Part shown: in pieces, positions 55,289 to 64,000 of the stretch | How positions within the stretch are numbered: the stretch's first letter is position 1 | Layout of the letters: each line of letters begins with the position of its first letter | DNA from: DSOI01 sp041394885 | GTDB taxonomy: Bacteria; Acidobacteriota; Terriglobia; Bryobacterales; Bryobacteraceae | DNA: 64,000 nt | Direction: 5' to 3' | Assembly (NCBI GenBank): GCA_041394885.1 | Contig: JAWKHI010000011.1 | Span: forward strand, 62,001 to 126,000 | Notes under the pieces: model-generated | Told to the model about the DNA's origin: nothing | Databases searched by the model: none | The model's input: the letters and a program-made list of their open reading frames with translations, nothing else | Made by a program: the position numbers and the translations under genes

Positions 55289-56754
55289 GCCCGGCCTTCT
55301 CCCAGCAACAGAAGCCGCCGAATCTGCGCACCCCCAGGCACGAAGCCGGTCAACTCTCGAAGGGAGCGTTCGGCGAGAATCCGCAATATCAGCACATAAC
55401 TCAGCACCACCACCGTGGCGATCAGGGCGGCCGCCGCGGCGTCCTCGGGCAGCGGACCGCCGATGCCTGCGAGCGCCAACAGCGCCACCGAGGCAGCCAA
55501 TGGTGGGAAGAATGTATCCCCGAGGTCGTTGAGCCCGAGGCTGCCGGACTGCACCAGCCACACCAGTTGCACGGCGAGACAGGCGCCGTTGACCATGATC
55601 AATCCACCCAGATAGGCGGTCAATCCCCGTGGGAGCAGCCACCACAGACACGCGGCGGCGCCGGCGAGATTCATAAGGTCCAGGCGCAGGCACTGGTTCT
55701 GTCGCATCGACGAAAGCAGGAGCGTCGACGCCGTTTGACCGAGCGCGGCAAGCCCGAACGCACCGAGGGCCCATGGCACCAGCGGAATCGCACCGGTCCA
55801 TTTCTCGCCGTACAACAACCGCACGGCGGGCGAGGCGGCAATCGAGAGGAAGGCTCCCGCCGGAATCACACTCCAGGCGATCGCGCGAAACAGCAAGGCT
55901 GCGGCTCGCCGGCCCTGCGCACTGCCAGGCTCCATCCGCGTGAGAACGGGAAATAGCGCCAGCGTGAGCATCGAGGGCGCCTTCAGGCAGCAAAGGCTGG
56001 CCAAACCCGCCGCCCGGCCGTAAATCCCAAGCGGTCCGAATCCCACCACCCGGGCGAGCGTTCCGCTCTCGAGCAGTTGCCGTCCGGTAATGGTGAGTCC
56101 GCTTGCGAGACGAGTGCGGCCGTAGCGCCACGCGGGCAGGAAGGCGGCGCGATTCCAGACAAACGATGGCCTCCAGCGTGCGCCCACGAACAAGTCGATC
56201 GCAAAGGGAATCGGCGTGACCAGCGTCTGCACCAGCAAAGCATAGACGTGCGCTCCGGCAAATGCGGCGATCAGGGCCGCGACGGCGCCGGCCACCAGGG
56301 CAACGCCTTGCAGCAACCGGAGGCGGCTCCAGTCCATGCTCCGCTCGAGCATCTTCACACGCAGCTCTCCGGGCCAGTCGAAAAGGGGAAGGAGAGAGAT
56401 CAGATGAAGCGGCATCGCGATCCCGCGCCACCGCGGGGTTGTCCGCAAAATCAGCGCCAGCAGATTCAAGGCGGTGAACAGGGCGATTTGTGTCGCCGCA
56501 CCCACCGTGAAGTGAAGTTGATAGTCGGGCTCTCCGTCGCGCTGCTGCAAGGTGTGCTCGAGAAACACCCGGAACGACAGGACGGCCCCGACGCCAGTGA
56601 TAGCAGTAATCAAGGCGAATTGGCCGTACGCGGCCGGGTCGATCATCCTCGTCAGCACGATCATCACGGCGAACTGCAGCACGTCGCGGAACACGGCCAA
56701 GCCGGCCATCCACGCCATGCCGGACCGTACGCTGGCGCTGAGGCTAGCGGGCAA
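55285..56754 (-). CDS. Oligosaccharide flippase (Wzx/MATE-like)
   Basis: 489 residues with about 12-14 membrane segments and the usual start (SVRSGMAWMAGLAVFRDVLQ, then FAVMIVLTRMIDPAAYGQFA). It should translocate the undecaprenol-linked repeat unit. Two starts are possible: TTG at 56754 with GGGAGG just upstream, inside the asnB end, or ATG at 56718. The TTG is preferred for its ribosome site and because it retains the short basic stretch before the first membrane segment. Confidence 0.87.
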   Translation of the reverse strand: MPASLSASVRSGMAWMAGLAVFRDVLQFAVMIVLTRMIDPAAYGQFALITAITGVGAVLSFRVFLEHTLQQRDGEPDYQLHFTVGAATQIALFTALNLLALILRTTPRWRGIAMPLHLISLLPLFDWPGELRVKMLERSMDWSRLRLLQGVALVAGAVAALIAAFAGAHVYALLVQTLVTPIPFAIDLFVGARWRPSFVWNRAAFLPAWRYGRTRLASGLTITGRQLLESGTLARVVGFGPLGIYGRAAGLASLCCLKAPSMLTLALFPVLTRMEPGSAQGRRAAALLFRAIAWSVIPAGAFLSIAASPAVRLLYGEKWTGAIPLVPWALGAFGLAALGQTASTLLLSSMRQNQCLRLDLMNLAGAAACLWWLLPRGLTAYLGGLIMVNGACLAVQLVWLVQSGSLGLNDLGDTFFPPLAASVALLALAGIGGPLPEDAAAAALIATVVVLSYVLILRILAERSLRELTGFVPGGAQIRRLLLLGEGRA

Positions 56755-58570
56755 AGCGCCCTCCCAGCACAACGAGCGCCCACGCGCGAGACCAGTGCAG
56801 CCGGCCGGACTCGAACTGGTTCCATAGAGCGATCGCCTGCTCGCGATCCACCGCCGTGACGCGGCTGGCCATATCACGGAGTTCCGGCGCGTTCCCTCGC
56901 ATCCATTGGGCGAACGGAAAACTGAAGCCTCGTTTAGGCCTTCGGCCGGCGGCTGTGACCGCCGGGTGGTTGACGGCTCGCGTGAGCGCCGGCTTGTTCA
57001 CGCCGCGAGAGAACTTGCCGCGGGCCGGCAGGGCGAGAGTGGCGGCGACGAGATCCTGATCGAGAAAAGGTACGCGGATTTCCAGTCCGTGCGCCATGCC
57101 GAACGCATCGGCGTCTCGCAGCAATTGGTCCTGCAGGTAGCGATGAAATTCGATGCGGTTGAAACCGCCGACATCGGCGCGCAACGGAGTGGCGAAGGTT
57201 TCCAACTGGGCGAGCGCCCACTGTTTTACCCGAGCCTCCGGCCAGCCGGTCAGCGCCGCCACCTGGGCGGGCGCGAAGAATCCGCGCAAGCTCAGGTAGA
57301 GGCCTTGGGCGGTGACGCGGTGGGAGAGGGTAGACAGCCGGCTCCAATTCTCGCGGCCGGAAAAAGCACCCCAGGCCGTCGCCCCGCGCACCGCCGCCCG
57401 GCGGAGAAATCCCGGTAAGCGGTCCGCAAGATCCACCACGCGCCGGTGGCGATTGAGAAGGCCGTGATAGGGATAGCCCAGGAACAATTCGTCGCCGCCC
57501 ACGCCGGAGAGAACGGCCTTCAGTCCGGTTTGCCGGGCTGCACGCGAAACAACCCAGGCATTCACTCCGTCGTGGGTCGGTTGATCCATCGCCGCCATCA
57601 CGGCGGGGATGCTATCCATGAATTCGGCGGCGGAAACGCGAACCTCGGTGTGGCGCATTCCTATCTCGCGCGCGAGCGATCGGGCTTCGGGCCCTTCGTC
57701 GGACGCGGCTTGATCCACCGCCACCGTCACGGCGGTGAGGTTGTCGTGGACGCGGCTGGCCAGCGCGCAAACAGCCGCGGAATCCACTCCTCCGCTCAGG
57801 AAAATGCCGACGGGCACATCACTGATGAGATGGCGGCGGACGCTCGATTCGAGCAGACCGGCGATGCTCTCCGGTCCTGCGCCGCTGGGCTCCCAGTCCC
57901 AAAAACACGCCGTCCGCGAGGAGCCGGCCGCGACCGTGAGGCAGTGTCCGGCGGCGAGACTTTCGATGCCGCGGACGTGCGTGAGCGGAGAAGGCACGGA
58001 ACCGAAAACAAGGAACCCCGCGATGGCTTCCGGGTGGAGCGAACCTTGGCCGAACCCCGCGGCCTTCAACGCCCGGACTTCGGAGGCGAAGGCCAGCGAC
58101 CCGCCGGATCGTGCCATGTAGAGTGGCTTGATGCCCACCGGATCCCGCGCGAGGAAGGCGGTCTTGTTCACCGCGTCCCAAATCGCGAACGCGAACATAC
58201 CGCGCAGACGGCGGGCCAAGCCTGGGCCGCCCCAGTGCCGGTAGCCGTGAACCAGCACTTCCGTGTCTGACTGGGAACGGAAGGCAAAGCGGGCCGCGGT
58301 GAGCTCGGCTCTCAGTTCCCGGAAGTTGTAGATCTCGCCGTTGAAGGTAACCCAGAGAGACCCGTCGCCGTTCGACAGGGGCTGCCTTCCGGCGGGCGTC
58401 AAATCGATAAGCGACAAGCGGCGGTGGCCCAATACGGCATTGGCATCGCGGTAGAAGCCCTCTCCATCGGGTCCCCGGTGGCGAAGCGATGCAACCATCG
58501 ACGAGGCCCGCTCGGCGGCGGCATCGTCGATGGGGCGGTCGAATTGGAAGAGTCCGGAAATGCCGCACAT
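56744..58570 (-). CDS. asnB: Asparagine synthase-like amidotransferase
   Basis: 608 residues. The N-terminal nucleophile Cys2 (MCGISGLFQF) and RHRGPDGEGFY, GEIYNFRELR define the glutaminase domain; SGGVDS at 259-264 is the ATP-binding loop, with VLSGVGGDELFLGYPYH and RPKRGFSFPF in the synthetase domain. AsnB homologues occur often in polysaccharide loci, where they may amidate sugar acids rather than make free asparagine. It is in the operon, 15 bases after the tyrosine kinase gene. Confidence 0.9.
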   Translation of the reverse strand: MCGISGLFQFDRPIDDAAAERASSMVASLRHRGPDGEGFYRDANAVLGHRRLSLIDLTPAGRQPLSNGDGSLWVTFNGEIYNFRELRAELTAARFAFRSQSDTEVLVHGYRHWGGPGLARRLRGMFAFAIWDAVNKTAFLARDPVGIKPLYMARSGGSLAFASEVRALKAAGFGQGSLHPEAIAGFLVFGSVPSPLTHVRGIESLAAGHCLTVAAGSSRTACFWDWEPSGAGPESIAGLLESSVRRHLISDVPVGIFLSGGVDSAAVCALASRVHDNLTAVTVAVDQAASDEGPEARSLAREIGMRHTEVRVSAAEFMDSIPAVMAAMDQPTHDGVNAWVVSRAARQTGLKAVLSGVGGDELFLGYPYHGLLNRHRRVVDLADRLPGFLRRAAVRGATAWGAFSGRENWSRLSTLSHRVTAQGLYLSLRGFFAPAQVAALTGWPEARVKQWALAQLETFATPLRADVGGFNRIEFHRYLQDQLLRDADAFGMAHGLEIRVPFLDQDLVAATLALPARGKFSRGVNKPALTRAVNHPAVTAAGRRPKRGFSFPFAQWMRGNAPELRDMASRVTAVDREQAIALWNQFESGRLHWSRAWALVVLGGRFAR

Positions 58571-58585
58571 GGGTAGCTTCCTGGT

Positions 58586-60946
58586 TCAGGCCTGCGCCTC
58601 GTCGGTTTCCAGCGTGTACGCGCGATAGTAGTCGCCATAGTTGTCGTAACCATACGCGCCAGACTGGCCCGGATCCCAGTCGTTGAGAACCACTCCCACC
58701 ACTTGCCGCCCGTCGGCCTCCAATTGCTGTTTGGCCATCGAGGCGGCGTCCCTGGTGGTCTTGCCGGAGCGAACGACGAGAATCGTTCCATCCGCGTGAA
58801 ACGCCACGGCTCTGGGATCGCTCAGAGTGAGGATGGGAGGAGTGTCGATGAGAATGATGTCGAAGTGCGCGGCCAGGGATTCAATCAGTGGCCCCAGCCG
58901 CATGGAGTGAAGCAGGTTCGCGGATACCTCCGGGGAGCGGCCGCTGGTGAGCGTCCAAAGCCCGCGAACCGTGGTGGGCTGAATCGCTGTGAGCGCGGCC
59001 GCCGCGTCCGGCTCCACCTCGTTGGCCAGCAGGTCAGCCAATCCGAATTCCCTGTTTACATTGAAGAGCTGGTGGATCTTCGGCCGGCGCAGGTCGGCGT
59101 CGATCACCAACACCCTGCGGTGGATCTCGGCGAACGCAATCGCCAGGTGGGCCACCGTCAGGGTCTTGCCCTCCGCCGGACTCGCGCTGGTGACGGCAAG
59201 GACGAGCCGGCTGCACCGGTTGCGTTGCGAAAACAGAACCGAGGTGACAATTCCGCGGAAAGCCTCCGTGACGAACGAGTTGCGGCGGCCCCTTGCCAGC
59301 GTGCGGGTCCGCTCGAACATCTCGGCTTCCTTCGGGATGACGGCGCCCAGACTCGCGAGATCCCCCGCCGGGTCGGTAATTCGGCGCGTCACGGAATTCG
59401 CCAGGCGCTGACGGAAAGACTCTTCGACACCGTAATCGGCGCGCGGAACATGGCCAAGTTCCGGTACGCGCAGGTAGAGTTCGGGATCCCCGGGCTTGTG
59501 CAAAGTACGGTCCATCCGTTCGCGCAGGAGAACGAGACCGGCGCCAAAGAAGATTCCCGCGATACAGCCGAGGATCGCTCCGCGCCTGCGGTCGGGCCGG
59601 TACGGCGCCGAAGGCGGGTAGGCCGGCTCCACGATGCGCACGCTGCTGGCGCGAAGAGCGGAGGCCACATTGGCCTCTTTCACTTTCTGCAGCATCGATT
59701 CGTACATCTGGCGGCTGGTCTCGGCGTCGCGTTTCAGGATGTTGTACTGAATGGACTGAGAGGACTGGCGCGAGACCAATTGGCTCTGCGTTTCGTACGC
59801 CGCTTCGAGCAGCTGCTCGCGTTTTCGGCTTCCTTCGAAGTCCGCCCGGATCCGCTGTACGATATTGGCGCGCTCCCGGTCCAGGTCTGTCTGCATCTGC
59901 GCCAGTTGCGCCTCTACCCGCTTCACCCGGTAGTGCTCCGGGGTCAGGGTGGCCGACAGCTCGGCCGCCTGACGTCGCAACTCCGCCAGTTTCTGTTTGT
60001 AGCTTCGAAGGGACTCGCTTTCGAGCACCTCGCCCAACCTCTCGGGATCGCCGCTCAGCGCCAGTTCATGGCGGGATTGGTTGGCGACGCGGTCAGCCTG
60101 TGCCTTGGACAACTCGGTCTGCAGTTGACGCAGCTTCTCCTCCGCTACGTTGTCTCCTCCGTTCTGGCCCGTGAACATCAGGTTTGAGGAAACGGCGTAG
60201 CGGTTGAGTTCATCTTCGGCCTCCTCCCACTTCGCCTTGAGATCGCGCATCTGCCGTGTAAGCCACTCTCCGGTCTTTTGAGTGGCCTTCCACCGCGACT
60301 CCAGATTCATTTCGATGTAGCTCTCGGCCAGAGTATTCGCGAATGCGGCCGCCAACTCGGGGTCTGGAGAGTCGCACACGATTTCGATGATGCGCGTCGT
60401 CGCGGAAGCCTTGATGGTGAGGCCGGAGGCGGCCACGGCGATGGCGGTGTCACGGTCGGCGGGATCGGCCGAAACAAGTCCGGCTTTCGCCTTCCATGTG
60501 TTTCGCCGCGGTTCCAGCCGGAATTTGCCTTCGGTCCGAAGCTTTGCCTCCACCTGTTCGATGAGTGGCCGGGTTTGCAGCAGCTTCACCTGCGTCATCG
60601 TGTCGACTTCGGGGAAATAGGTCGACGAGGACGTCGGGCTCACGTCCTTGAAGTTCATGAAGTTCTCGTTGAAGCCCTGCAGTTCAAGCAGCGTGCGCGC
60701 CTGAAAGACCGGCTGCTGAGGCAAAGTCGACAGCCACCCGAAGGCCGTGGCCGCGATGGCCACGCCTGCAACGATGCCGCGGTTTCTCCAGATCCGGCTC
60801 CAATAACCCAGAAAGTCGATGGGAGCGCGGGCTTCGTGTGTCTCCACCGTGGTGGTGTCGGGCCCGAACCGGTAACGGGGTTGCAGTGGTCCGCCGCGCT
60901 GCCCTTGGAGCGCCGCCGCGTTGTCCGGATTCTCGTCTGGTCTCAC
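58586..60946 (-). CDS. Wzz/BY-kinase: polysaccharide co-polymerase with tyrosine autokinase
   Basis: 786 residues from GTG at 60944-60946, which has GGGGAG six bases upstream; the longer open frame runs into wza. Wzz domain with two membrane segments (near residues 60-80 and about 470-490) flanking a long periplasmic coiled coil (about 220-440). The cytoplasmic BY-kinase has Walker A SASPAEGKT, A' VLVIDADLRRP and B ILIDTPP. The tail AYGYDNYGDYYRAY holds the tyrosines for autophosphorylation. It controls chain length and export together with the Wza protein encoded just upstream. Confidence 0.92.
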   Translation of the reverse strand: MRPDENPDNAAALQGQRGGPLQPRYRFGPDTTTVETHEARAPIDFLGYWSRIWRNRGIVAGVAIAATAFGWLSTLPQQPVFQARTLLELQGFNENFMNFKDVSPTSSSTYFPEVDTMTQVKLLQTRPLIEQVEAKLRTEGKFRLEPRRNTWKAKAGLVSADPADRDTAIAVAASGLTIKASATTRIIEIVCDSPDPELAAAFANTLAESYIEMNLESRWKATQKTGEWLTRQMRDLKAKWEEAEDELNRYAVSSNLMFTGQNGGDNVAEEKLRQLQTELSKAQADRVANQSRHELALSGDPERLGEVLESESLRSYKQKLAELRRQAAELSATLTPEHYRVKRVEAQLAQMQTDLDRERANIVQRIRADFEGSRKREQLLEAAYETQSQLVSRQSSQSIQYNILKRDAETSRQMYESMLQKVKEANVASALRASSVRIVEPAYPPSAPYRPDRRRGAILGCIAGIFFGAGLVLLRERMDRTLHKPGDPELYLRVPELGHVPRADYGVEESFRQRLANSVTRRITDPAGDLASLGAVIPKEAEMFERTRTLARGRRNSFVTEAFRGIVTSVLFSQRNRCSRLVLAVTSASPAEGKTLTVAHLAIAFAEIHRRVLVIDADLRRPKIHQLFNVNREFGLADLLANEVEPDAAAALTAIQPTTVRGLWTLTSGRSPEVSANLLHSMRLGPLIESLAAHFDIILIDTPPILTLSDPRAVAFHADGTILVVRSGKTTRDAASMAKQQLEADGRQVVGVVLNDWDPGQSGAYGYDNYGDYYRAYTLETDEAQA

Positions 60947-60959
60947 CGGGGCTCCCCTC

Positions 60960-61904
60960 TCATCGGCGATAGATCGCAATCCCGGTTCCGATCTGGAGGA
61001 CGGACTCGAGAACGCGCCAGGATGCCCGCTTCGCCGCCGATCCTGGGATGAAGAGGATGTCGTCACGTTTGAGCGGAACGTCCACGGACTGTCCGATGAG
61101 GATCTTTCTCACGTCCACCGCGATCTCCTGCCGCTGTTCTCCGGCGCCGGATGCCCGGAGGATCTTCGCCGATTGAGGCGAGGCGGTTCGCTCCAGGCCC
61201 TCGGCGAGAGCCAGGGCCTGCAGTACGGAGACGGATTCGCTTTGTCCGAGCACGTGTCCGCCGGGCCGCTTCACATCCCCGATCACATACACCATTTCCG
61301 CGCGCGGAATCGTGATGACGTCGTGTGGCAGGATGGCGATGTTCTCCGCCGGATTGGCGGCCTCGAGCATATCCTTGATCGCCACTTCCGCGACACTGTA
61401 CCCAGCCGCACTATTGTCGGCCCCCGGTAACGGAATGGCTCCCCATTCGCTTTGACGCGTGATCTTGGCGGTGTGCCCGGCGTCCGGCCGCAGCCCTCCC
61501 GCCATTGAGAGTATTTGGATCAGCGACTTCTGACCCTGCAATTGATGTACGCCCGGAGAATTCACCGCTCCGAGCACCGACACCGGCTGGCTCCGCATCT
61601 CTCCGAGCCGTATGGTCACGCGCGGCTCTTTCACGTAGCGCTTCGCCCGCGCAACCAATTCGATTTCGAGTTCGCGAACCGTGAGTCCGGCCGCGTGTAC
61701 GGTTCCGAGAATGGCGAGGCTCAGGTCGCCGTTTTCGTCGATGCGGACCGGTTCAGCGGCCAGTTCCTCCAGTTCGAAGGCCTGTACGACAACGCGGTCT
61801 TCCGGCCCAAGCACATACGTGGAGCGTGGCGGAGGATCGGCCAATGCCGCACTCGGGACACAGGTAGTCCACAAGGCAATCAGAACCGTTAGGTTCTTTT
61901 TCAT
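60960..61904 (-). CDS. wza: Polysaccharide export outer-membrane protein (Wza/GumB-like)
   Basis: 314 residues. Signal peptide (LTVLIALWTTCVPSAALA, no lipobox Cys evident), Poly_export domain YVLGPEDRVVVQAFELEELA, then SLBB domains (VSVLGAVNSPGVHQLQGQKS; VYVIGDVKRPGGHVLGQSES). Lack of a lipobox suggests a non-lipoprotein form. It is the first gene of the leftward polysaccharide operon. No ribosome site is visible before its ATG. Confidence 0.9.
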   Translation of the reverse strand: MKKNLTVLIALWTTCVPSAALADPPPRSTYVLGPEDRVVVQAFELEELAAEPVRIDENGDLSLAILGTVHAAGLTVRELEIELVARAKRYVKEPRVTIRLGEMRSQPVSVLGAVNSPGVHQLQGQKSLIQILSMAGGLRPDAGHTAKITRQSEWGAIPLPGADNSAAGYSVAEVAIKDMLEAANPAENIAILPHDVITIPRAEMVYVIGDVKRPGGHVLGQSESVSVLQALALAEGLERTASPQSAKILRASGAGEQRQEIAVDVRKILIGQSVDVPLKRDDILFIPGSAAKRASWRVLESVLQIGTGIAIYRR

Positions 61905-61926
61905 GGTTATGGGAGGGTATCGACAT

Positions 61927-61938
61927 CTTAGGGCTAAG
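61927..61938. promoter_or_regulatory. Small inverted repeat in the wza divergent region
   Basis: CTTAG-GG-CTAAG, 5-bp arms, 23 bases before the wza ATG in the 191-base gap to the divergent TPR gene. It is a weak operator candidate. A TTGACT at 62028-62033 has no matching -10. Confidence 0.2.
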
Positions 61939-62095
61939 GCTTTAGCGCGGGTCCGTACTAAGACACTTCCACCAGCCGACGAGCGGCGCCTCTCAACACG
62001 CTCGCTCCGTCCGGACGCTCTAAAGCATTGACTTTTTGGCTCTGCGCCTTGGCGTCCCCTACTGCGGAGGCATTTCTTCTGCCGATAGGAAGACG

Positions 62096-63256
62096 TTGCA
62101 AGCACCCTCAATCCAGTCAGGCTGGCGCCTCCGCTGGCTCGGTGTTGCCACCGCATGCCTCGGCGTGGCCCCGCTCTGGCTCGGGGAAGATCGCACCCCG
62201 GAACACATCGCCTCCGCCGGCTTTCGACATCTCTGGAAGCGTTCTCCCGGCGCAGTGGCGCAGTTTCAGCGCGCACTCGAGTTGGAACCATCTTCGCCGT
62301 TCCGATGGGCGGACCTCGGGGAGGCGTACGACGAAACCGGTCGACGCGACCTGGCGGGCGACGCATTCGCTCAGGCGCTGCGGTGGGGTCCGCGTGTGCC
62401 GCAGATCGGTCTGCGCGCGGCATGGCACTATTTTTTGGCCGGGCAGCAGGAGAAGGCGTTGGCCGCGTCGGCACGGGTGCTCGCACACTCGGCGCAATTC
62501 GACGACGCACTGTTCTCGGCTTTCGCCACATCCGGAACGCCGGTGCAGGATGTGCTGGCAGGCGCGATTGGAGACAATGGCCGCGCGGCCAGGCAGTATC
62601 TGCTGTTTCTGCTCGACCAGGACGCAAAGGCCGCGGATCAGGCATGGGCGCATCTGGATCGGCTCGGCGCGCCAGACACACCCACGGAGACGCGGTACGC
62701 CGCTCACTTGCTGAACCGCGGGCGGTACGCCGAGGCCGCGCGAATCTCCCACCGGGCCGAAGGGGCCAGCGGCAACGTCATCGCACTCCGCAACGGTGGC
62801 TTTGAAACCGAGTGGGGCGCTGGGCCGTTCGACTGGGAGGTCCACCCGTCGGGAGCCTACGTCGTATCCAGCGACGCCACCGAAAAATGCGAAGGGAAGC
62901 GATCGCTGCGTGTTCGCTTTCTAGGGAACGAAAACGTAGAGATGAGCGATATCGGCCAGAGAGCCGTGCTGCCGAAAGGGAAATACCGGCTGAAGGCGCA
63001 ATTGCGGACCGAGGGCGTTACGACGGACGAGGGAGTGGGTGTCCGTGCGCGGGGAGGAAGCGCGGCGCGGGTCTTAGCCAGCACCCCAAGGCTGACGGGC
63101 ACCCGGGACTGGACGGAGGTCTCGGCGGAATTCGAAGTCACGGCTCCGGACAACCTGATCCGGGTGGAGATTTTTCGCGATCGGTCGCGGAGGTTGGTCA
63201 ACCAGATTGAAGGCATCGCCTGGGTGGATCACGTACAGTTGGAGCCGGCGCGATGA
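62096..63256 (+). CDS. Membrane-anchored TPR protein with C-terminal carbohydrate-binding-like domain
   Basis: 386 residues from TTG at 62096, with AGGA five bases upstream; a longer frame from 62036 is possible. One N-terminal membrane segment (RWLGVATACLGVAPLWLG), then TPR-like repeats about 25-200 (AVAQFQRALELEPSSPFRWA, DLGEAYDETGRRDLAGDAFA). The C-terminal half (about 235-385) has the CBM4/9-like pattern NGGFETEWGAGPFDWEVHPS ... CEGKRSLRVRF. It could bind the exported polysaccharide. It is divergent from wza and overlaps the next ATG (ATGA). Confidence 0.72.
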   Translation: MQAPSIQSGWRLRWLGVATACLGVAPLWLGEDRTPEHIASAGFRHLWKRSPGAVAQFQRALELEPSSPFRWADLGEAYDETGRRDLAGDAFAQALRWGPRVPQIGLRAAWHYFLAGQQEKALAASARVLAHSAQFDDALFSAFATSGTPVQDVLAGAIGDNGRAARQYLLFLLDQDAKAADQAWAHLDRLGAPDTPTETRYAAHLLNRGRYAEAARISHRAEGASGNVIALRNGGFETEWGAGPFDWEVHPSGAYVVSSDATEKCEGKRSLRVRFLGNENVEMSDIGQRAVLPKGKYRLKAQLRTEGVTTDEGVGVRARGGSAARVLASTPRLTGTRDWTEVSAEFEVTAPDNLIRVEIFRDRSRRLVNQIEGIAWVDHVQLEPAR

Positions 63257-63492
63257 CTGCCCGAATCGCAGTCATGGCCGCGCTGTCGCTGGCAGTCTGC
63301 CGGCTGCTGTTTTGGATGGCGCCCTTCCCGAGCGCCGTGCGCCCTTCTCCGCTGGTGCGGCTGCGGTTCGCCCCGGCTGATCCTCGCCAGGCCGGGATCG
63401 TAGAACGGGTAGGACGGCGGATACCGGCGGCGGTATGCGAACCGGTCTTCCAGCATGACCGCGACCCCGGTTGCTTCAGGAAACTCGCATGA
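63253..63492 (+). CDS. Small membrane or secreted protein
   Basis: 79 residues. Hydrophobic N-terminus (ARIAVMAALSLAVCRLLFWM), then a basic, proline-rich tail with two cysteines (CEPVFQHDRDPGCFRKLA). No family is recognised. ATGA overlaps on both sides tie it to the TPR protein and the ABC exporter, so translation is expected. A truncated product of a larger gene is possible. Confidence 0.5.
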   Translation: MTARIAVMAALSLAVCRLLFWMAPFPSAVRPSPLVRLRFAPADPRQAGIVERVGRRIPAAVCEPVFQHDRDPGCFRKLA

Positions 63493-64000
63493 GCCGGGAA
63501 CCCAGGGCCGCTCCCGCCATTGGCGCGCTGCTGTCTCGCATTGCGGAGGTTCTGCGGTTGGTGTGGCCGGCTGGCCGCCGTTGGTCCATGGCCTTGTTGG
63601 CACTGATGGCGATGCAATCGGCGGTGCCCGCGCTGATACTGATCACGCTCCGCGAGGCTGCCGGGGGGGCGCGCCCGTCGACGGTCCCGATGATCTCACT
63701 GCTCCCGGCCGTGGCCGCTGGCGCCCTGCTGATTGCGGGCCAGGCCATCGCCAGCGGGGCGAAGTGGATTCGCACGGTACAGGCGGATCGCGTGGAGCAA
63801 CACGTGCTGGCGATTATCCACGATCAATGCACGCGGGTGGGCCTGCGCTGCTTTGATTCGCCGGAGTTCTATGACCGGCTGTATCGGGCGCGCACGGAAG
63901 CGCCCGCGCGGATCACGGCTTTTCTCGACGGGACGGTTACGCTCGTTCAAAGCACCCTCGCTCTGGCGGCGCTGTCCGCGGTTGCGGTGTCTTACAGCGG
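63489..64000 (+). CDS. ABC exporter, membrane domain (3' end beyond window)
   Basis: 170 codons from ATG at 63489, open to the window edge. It shows two membrane segments (WSMALLALMAMQSAVPALIL; AVAAGALLIAGQAIASG), followed by the coupling-helix-like LRCFDSPEFYDRLYRARTEA typical of type IV ABC exporters, and a third segment at the edge. The ATP-binding domain should follow outside the window. The substrate is unknown; the position beside a polysaccharide locus may indicate glycan or peptide export. Confidence 0.8.
   Translation, partial: MSREPRAAPAIGALLSRIAEVLRLVWPAGRRWSMALLALMAMQSAVPALILITLREAAGGARPSTVPMISLLPAVAAGALLIAGQAIASGAKWIRTVQADRVEQHVLAIIHDQCTRVGLRCFDSPEFYDRLYRARTEAPARITAFLDGTVTLVQSTLALAALSAVAVSYS

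Noticed and set aside
56744..64000. Lasso-peptide-like cluster (AsnB homologue, small peptide, ABC exporter)
   Set aside because: AsnB belongs to the polysaccharide operon on the other strand, the 79-residue protein lacks a leader/core layout, and no transglutaminase-like or RRE protein is seen.

Overview
The window reads as GC-rich chromosomal DNA of a Gram-negative soil bacterium, most likely an acidobacterium of the Solibacter/Bryobacter type. Three things point there by family knowledge: the secreted PPC / DUF1549-DUF1553 / DUF1501 trio, a BlaI/M56-TonB pair, and a protein kinase carrying TPRs. A KdsC-type phosphatase and a Wza-like export protein imply an outer membrane. Nearly every base is coding, with many 1-4 nt gene overlaps (ATGA, GTGA, TAATG). 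I saw no rRNA, tRNA or CRISPR.

Layout. 1-8.4 kb: three secreted proteins on the minus strand, then a Tat-exported Gfo/Idh/MocA oxidoreductase and a secreted FAD oxidoreductase on plus. 8.6-10.9 kb: a BlaI-like repressor and an M56 sensor protease, with a palindromic operator over the start codon. 10.9-15 kb: a mobile patch holding a decayed three-gene transposon and a broken tyrosine recombinase, then an orphan secreted protein. 15-19 kb: a small conserved protein, an anti-sigma/ECF sigma pair and a divergent Ser/Thr kinase. 19-28 kb: an ACT-domain protein, kdsC, tilS, ftsH, a HAD phosphatase, a frameshifted TIM-barrel gene, a nitrilase and lepA. 28-36.9 kb: a histidine operon read leftwards as leader - hisI - hisG - hisD - hisC - HAD phosphatase - hisB - hisH - hisF - hisA, then a small membrane protein and a PQQ-type propeller. 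37-39.1 kb: a FIST sensor protein and a histidine kinase. 39.2-61.9 kb: a Wzx/Wzy-type exopolysaccharide locus read leftwards from wza. 62-64 kb: a divergent TPR/carbohydrate-binding protein, a small membrane protein and an ABC exporter cut by the window end.

The most interesting item is a 23-codon ORF (36771-36842, minus) ahead of the histidine operon. It holds six histidines, all CAT, including a tandem pair, and begins a few bases after an extended -10 promoter. Its stop codon is followed at once by a strong potential hairpin. It looks like a his attenuation leader peptide, possibly on a leaderless mRNA. In the operon a HAD-family phosphatase between hisC and hisB probably supplies histidinol-phosphatase, and no hisE is present.

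The second notable signal is damage. All six consecutive polysaccharide genes between about 42.7 and 48.34 kb carry small frameshifts although their protein-level conservation persists across frames. Genes on both sides are intact. A sugar-isomerase-like gene at 24.4-25.3 kb has three indels within about 80 bases. This is either local sequence error or recent decay; the sequence alone cannot decide.
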